The notes below the pieces were generated by a model, which had not been told where the DNA came from, searched no databases, and saw only the letters and a list, made by a program, of their open reading frames with translations. This document shows, in pieces, positions 60,426-64,000 of a DNA stretch of 64,000 nt (position 1 is the first letter of the stretch; each line of letters begins with the position of its first letter). Made by a program: the position numbers and the translations under genes. Source of the stretch: Bacteroidetes bacterium GWF2_38_335 (GTDB taxonomy: Bacteria; Bacteroidota; Bacteroidia; Bacteroidales; GWF2-38-335); NCBI GenBank assembly GCA_001769535.1, contig MEOH01000020.1, positions 1 to 64,000 on the forward strand, written 5' to 3'.

Positions 60426-60928
60426 ATCAGTGAGACTATAATTTCAGGAACGATAGTGAACTGAAATTATCTAGTCGAACTGATCCCGAGCAAAGTCGAG
60501 GGATCTCTTGGGTTTTATTGGCTTCGCCGAGCTCGTAAACTCGGTTCCACGCCCCTTGGGGCGAAATATAAAAGAAATCCTTTGCTGATACCCCGCTGCT
60601 CTGCTGCGGGGTAGTTCATTTGACACTTAATTGAAATACTTATTGAAATAATATCGTGTGAATTACCTTGTGAAATGATGATCCATTAATAGGATTTTGT
60701 TCTGAATTTCAGAGAAAAAATTCTTTTGTGATACAATTAGCTAATTGTATATCCTGATTTTAATTTATTTGAAAATTAGTTGTCCAAACAATTTTATTTT
60801 CTTATTTTTATCAATGTTGGATTAGATTTATATGCAATAAACATATTAAAAAACAGAAAATCTTTAAAAGAGATTCTTTTATTATTAGCAGGATATTAAA
60901 ATATATAGCATGTGAAAAAATATTGATT
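60426..60928. other. Intergenic region with dispersed repeats
   Basis: A CCCGAGCAAAGTCGAGGGA palindrome lies at 60484-60505, a CGCCCCTTGGGGCG palindrome near 60550-60563, and the 40-bp repeat shared with 13004-13043 at 60582-60621. The remaining 300 bases are AT-rich leader for the next gene with no clear signal. Confidence 0.65.
60582..60621 (+). repeat. 40-bp dispersed repeat, second copy
   Basis: Matches 13004-13043 at 39 of 40 positions. The core forms CCCCGC...GCGGGG. The two copies lie in intergenic DNA, each followed within about 350 bases by an exported-protein gene. Confidence 0.85.
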
Positions 60929-62995
60929 ATGAAAAAACTATACATGATTTTTATTGTCATTTCCATAATGATAACAAATACAATAAATGCTCAGGAAGAT
61001 TTTAATAACCCTATTGTTATTGGGGAAATAATTAGTAATTGTACATCGTATTTATCTTCAGGAAACACTTGTTCTCATTTAAATAATGTGGCAGGAGAAA
61101 GCAAAGATGTGGTGTATCAGTTTACCGTTTCCTCTGAAATGACAATATTTATAGATATGTGCTCATCTGATTATGATTCGTATGTTTTATTGTACAATTC
61201 AGACCTGATTGCAATTGCTGAAAATGATGACGGTTGCGGCAGTGGATCAACCGGAAGCTTTTTAACCTTTGTTTGTAGTCCGGGAGTATATTATATTGTT
61301 TGCGAGGGTTATGAAACAAATTGCGGTGTTTATGAATTACTTGTATATACAAATGAACCACCTGTTCCGGATGCAGTTTCATTGCCTGACGTAACAGGGG
61401 AGTGCTCTGCGACAATTACTGAAACTCCGACGGCAACCGATGAATGTTCAGGATTAATTTATGGTTATACTGAGGATTTACTTACCTATTCAGGAGGAGG
61501 AACCTATGTTGTTACATGGGTTTTTGAAGATGGTAATGGAGGAGTTTCATATCAAACACAAAATATTATTATTACTGACAATTTGGCTCCCGTTCCGGAT
61601 TTAGCAACTCTTACCGATATTACAGGAGATTGTTCGATTGAAATTACTATACCAACAGCAACAGACAATTGTTTGGGAACGGTATCGGCCACCACAAATG
61701 ACTTATTGAATTTTCCGGGAACAGGTACATACACAATTAACTGGATCTATACTGATGAAAATGAAAACTCAAGCACACAAAGTCAAAATGTAATTATCAC
61801 AGATAATACTGCTCCGGTTCCTGATATTACAACATTGCCTGATGTAACAGGTTATTGCTCTGTTTCAGCTCCGATACCATCAGCAACCGATGATTGTGCC
61901 GGAATTATTTTAGCAACTACATCCGATCCTCTTGTTTATTCAACTGTCGGGACCTATTCTATTACATGGAATTATAATGATGAAAGTGGAAATTCAAGCG
62001 CACAAACACAAAATGTAATCGTCAATTATTCGGGTGCTCCAATTCCTGATCTTCCTGAACTTCCTGCGTTGCATGGTGAATGCAGCATTACAGCCGATGT
62101 GCCGACTGCAACTGATAACTGCAGTGTTTCAATTAACGGAACAACTTCCGATCCGACAACATATACAGAACAAGGGACTTACATAATTAACTGGACATAT
62201 AATGATGGTGAAGGAAATATAATTTCACAAATTCAGGAGGTTTATATAGAAGACCTGAGCGCTCCAATTCCTGATATTACTGAATTACCAGTTATTTCAA
62301 ATGTTTGTTCAGTAACCATAACAGATATTCCAACTGCCACTGACAATTGTGGTGGATTTATAACAGCAACAACTGAAGATCCATTAATATATAACGAAGT
62401 TGGTATTTATGTGATATTTTGGATTTTTGATGATGGCTTTGGAAATATTGAATATCAGACTCAGGAAATAGAAGTTTTAGCATCTGAAATTATTTGTCCG
62501 GACGACTTAATTGTTAATCTGAATGATGGAGAAACCAATTACACTGTAACTGCCGATGAACTCAATGCTGCTTTTTCTGTAGAAAGTTGTAATGAAGATA
62601 TTCTTACAAATAGCGTTAATTCAGGAACCACACTCGCTGGTGAGATATTTGAAATTGGAACGCATCATATTGTTTGGACAGCAACATATGATGCGGAAAA
62701 TATTGATACCTGTGAAGTTGTTTTAACCGTTAATCCGTTTGTCAGTATTTCAGAGGTAAACAAAGTTAATTATGTTGTTTATCCTAACCCTTCAGATGGA
62801 AATGTATTTGTTTATTTTGAGGAAAGCAATGATATATCTGTTATTGTAAAAGATGCAATTGGAAGAATTGTGTATGAAAAACTTGAAAACGGAAATCTGA
62901 TCGAACTTGAATTAAATGGTTTCGATAGCGGCATGTATATGCTTGAAATAAAAAGTAATAATAAAAGTGTTTTTGCTAAAGTTATTTTAAAATAA
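60929..62995 (+). CDS. Secreted repeat protein (HYR-like repeats) with T9SS type A tail
   Basis: A 688-residue exported protein from ATG 60929 (signal MKKLYMIFIVISIMI, cleavage near NAQ). Residues about 25-145 form a PPC-like beta domain with Cys pairs (CSSDYDSYVLLY, NDDGCGSG). Five repeats of about 80 residues follow, each opening APVPD/APIPD...LP..TG.CS and holding a TATD.C motif and a TYTI.W.Y.D strand, as in HYR-type Ig folds. Two conserved Cys per repeat suggest disulfides. The end (VVYPNPSDGNVFVYF ... GMYMLEIK) is a Por sorting domain. A surface or released adhesive role is likely. Confidence 0.87.
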   Translation: MKKLYMIFIVISIMITNTINAQEDFNNPIVIGEIISNCTSYLSSGNTCSHLNNVAGESKDVVYQFTVSSEMTIFIDMCSSDYDSYVLLYNSDLIAIAENDDGCGSGSTGSFLTFVCSPGVYYIVCEGYETNCGVYELLVYTNEPPVPDAVSLPDVTGECSATITETPTATDECSGLIYGYTEDLLTYSGGGTYVVTWVFEDGNGGVSYQTQNIIITDNLAPVPDLATLTDITGDCSIEITIPTATDNCLGTVSATTNDLLNFPGTGTYTINWIYTDENENSSTQSQNVIITDNTAPVPDITTLPDVTGYCSVSAPIPSATDDCAGIILATTSDPLVYSTVGTYSITWNYNDESGNSSAQTQNVIVNYSGAPIPDLPELPALHGECSITADVPTATDNCSVSINGTTSDPTTYTEQGTYIINWTYNDGEGNIISQIQEVYIEDLSAPIPDITELPVISNVCSVTITDIPTATDNCGGFITATTEDPLIYNEVGIYVIFWIFDDGFGNIEYQTQEIEVLASEIICPDDLIVNLNDGETNYTVTADELNAAFSVESCNEDILTNSVNSGTTLAGEIFEIGTHHIVWTATYDAENIDTCEVVLTVNPFVSISEVNKVNYVVYPNPSDGNVFVYFEESNDISVIVKDAIGRIVYEKLENGNLIELELNGFDSGMYMLEIKSNNKSVFAKVILK

Positions 62996-63031
62996 TATAG
63001 TATTTTCATTTAAAAAAAAACCTAAATTAAT

Positions 63032-63499
63032 ATGAAACTATTTTCTACACTTGATGTCCTGAAACTGTCAATTGCCATTGAAAATAAAGAAAAGGCATTT
63101 TACAACACGGTGGCAGTACTGACTGAAAACTCCGATCTCGAGTATTTATTTATTCAGATGGCCGACGAAGAGGAATTGCACATTGAGTATTTGTTGCAGG
63201 CTTTTAAAAATCTGCAAACTTTAGGTGAGTTTCCGAATTATGACTTTAAAAGCAAAACCAATGAGGTGGTCGAAAAAATCCTGAAAACACCGAAAACAAT
63301 GGAATATCTCAAAAATTCTGATTTCGAGCGGTTGTGCATCAGCAGTGCCATTGAACAGGAAGATTATGCCATTGAATTGTATCGCGAAAGAGCAGAAAAA
63401 GTCGAAGATGCTGCTGAAAAAAAACTATTTTCCTGGCTTGCGGGGTGGGAGGAAAAACATCATGAGGTTTTGATTAAGCTTAAGGACTGTTGTTCCTGA
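63032..63499 (+). CDS. Ferritin-like/rubrerythrin-family diiron protein
   Basis: A 155-residue four-helix protein without a rubredoxin domain. Diiron ligands are visible as Glu in AIENKEKAFY, DEEELHIEYL (ExxH), AIEQEDYAIELY and EEKHHEVL (ExxH). Proteins of this type detoxify peroxide or oxygen in anaerobes, or take part in iron handling. The C-terminal Cys pair (KDCCS) is unusual. It stands alone between two envelope genes. Confidence 0.85.
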   Translation: MKLFSTLDVLKLSIAIENKEKAFYNTVAVLTENSDLEYLFIQMADEEELHIEYLLQAFKNLQTLGEFPNYDFKSKTNEVVEKILKTPKTMEYLKNSDFERLCISSAIEQEDYAIELYRERAEKVEDAAEKKLFSWLAGWEEKHHEVLIKLKDCCS

Positions 63500-63551
63500 A
63501 TATCATGAAGAAATTTAAAAAAAAACTTTATATAATTCTAATATAATTGAC

Positions 63552-64000
63552 ATGGATAAAAAAATATTGTTATCAGCTAAAATTTTGATTTTACTTATAA
63601 CTTTTATATCATGCAAAAACAAAAAAGACACAACGGGATGGAATTATAACGAAAGTGGATTTGAGGAAATAGTTTGTATTGAGCAGCCTACCGCTCCAGG
63701 AATGATTTTGGTTGAAGGTGGAAATTTCACATTTAAATTTGATAATCAGGCAGATCAACCAAAAAGTTTGTCTGCTTTTTATATCTCAGCACATGAAGAA
63801 ACCAACGGTCAGTATCTTTCATATCTCAATTTTCTTAAGAAAAGTTTTTCAAATGAAACTTATGTAGCAGCATTACCGGATACACTTGTATGGATGAGAG
63901 AAAATCTTCCTGATTCTGTAAAAAACTTTTTAGCAAATAATTATCTGAGAAATAAAATATTCCGCAATTACCCGGTTGTTGGCGTAAATCGTGTGCAGAT
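63552..64000 (+). CDS. GldK/GldJ-like lipoprotein, N-terminal part (runs off the window)
   Basis: ATG 63552 opens a frame that continues to the window end (149 codons). The lipobox FISC (Cys22) is followed by TTGWNYNESGFEE and PGMILVEGGNFTF, the opening of the FGE-sulfatase (SUMF1-like) domain found in GldJ/GldK/PorK, the lipoproteins that form the T9SS periplasmic ring. EETNGQYLSYLNFLKK matches the next helix. Whether it is GldK proper or a paralogue cannot be told from the first third. Confidence 0.7.
   Translation, partial: MDKKILLSAKILILLITFISCKNKKDTTGWNYNESGFEEIVCIEQPTAPGMILVEGGNFTFKFDNQADQPKSLSAFYISAHEETNGQYLSYLNFLKKSFSNETYVAALPDTLVWMRENLPDSVKNFLANNYLRNKIFRNYPVVGVNRVQ

Overview
The window is a piece of a Bacteroidota (Bacteroidetes) chromosome, most likely from an anaerobic Bacteroidales-type organism. 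The evidence is an AT-rich background, promoters of the TTTG / TAnnTTTG type, many lipoproteins and secreted proteins with type IX secretion (T9SS) sorting domains, two PorP/SprF-like outer-membrane proteins, PKD repeat adhesins with a gliding-type C-terminus, and a fermentative gene set (pyruvate phosphate dikinase, NAD-coupled [NiFe] hydrogenase). The species cannot be named from the sequence.

Positions 1 to about 8500 are accessory DNA. They hold the 3' end of a group II intron, an ardC antirestriction/metallopeptidase gene cut in two by a 3.8-kb transposon with three overlapping tyrosine recombinase genes (a recombinase-in-trio, RIT, element), two small genes that travel with ardC, a secreted protein, and an IntDOT-like integrase next to the 3' end of a tRNA-Ser(GCU). 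The simplest reading is the tRNA-proximal end of an integrative element inserted at tRNA-Ser, later hit by the RIT element and by the intron.

From 8600 to 27000 the content is mostly ordinary chromosome: a helical repeat protein, a secreted beta-lactamase-fold hydrolase, two EamA exporters, a lipoprotein, a CDF metal exporter without its cytoplasmic domain, PhzF, a broken AAA/DUF4143 gene ending in a tRNA-like sequence, an SOS-type cluster (SRAP peptidase, umuC, umuD), a secreted HMA-domain protein opposite a Cys-rich secreted protein, NlpC/P60, SDR and envelope proteins. From 27000 to 37400 there are sucD, a 1565-residue PKD adhesin divergent from its likely PorP/SprF and OmpA-type partners, and a pseudouridine synthase.

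From 37600 to 42480 is a hoxFUYH operon for a soluble NAD-reducing [NiFe] hydrogenase. Its putative promoter carries a perfect Rex-type palindrome and a CRP/FNR-like palindrome, so expression is probably tied to NADH/NAD+ balance. After it come two envelope genes, ppdK, and a gene-free 0.8-kb stretch that looks like a long structured non-coding RNA on the minus strand, with its own promoter and terminator, divergent from a gene for two fused adenylate kinases.

From 50000 to 64000 are a secreted SGNH hydrolase, a KAS III enzyme, a minus-strand cluster of a lysine 2,3-aminomutase-type radical SAM enzyme, two ATP-grasp ligases, a GNAT and mnmH (possibly a beta-lysine ligation pathway), a PorP-like/MuiA-like pair, a secreted repeat protein, a ferritin-like protein and the start of a GldK/GldJ-like lipoprotein. 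The strongest candidates for undescribed biology are the long RNA (47783-48558), the KamA/ATP-grasp cluster, the Rex-controlled hox operon and the RIT element in ardC.
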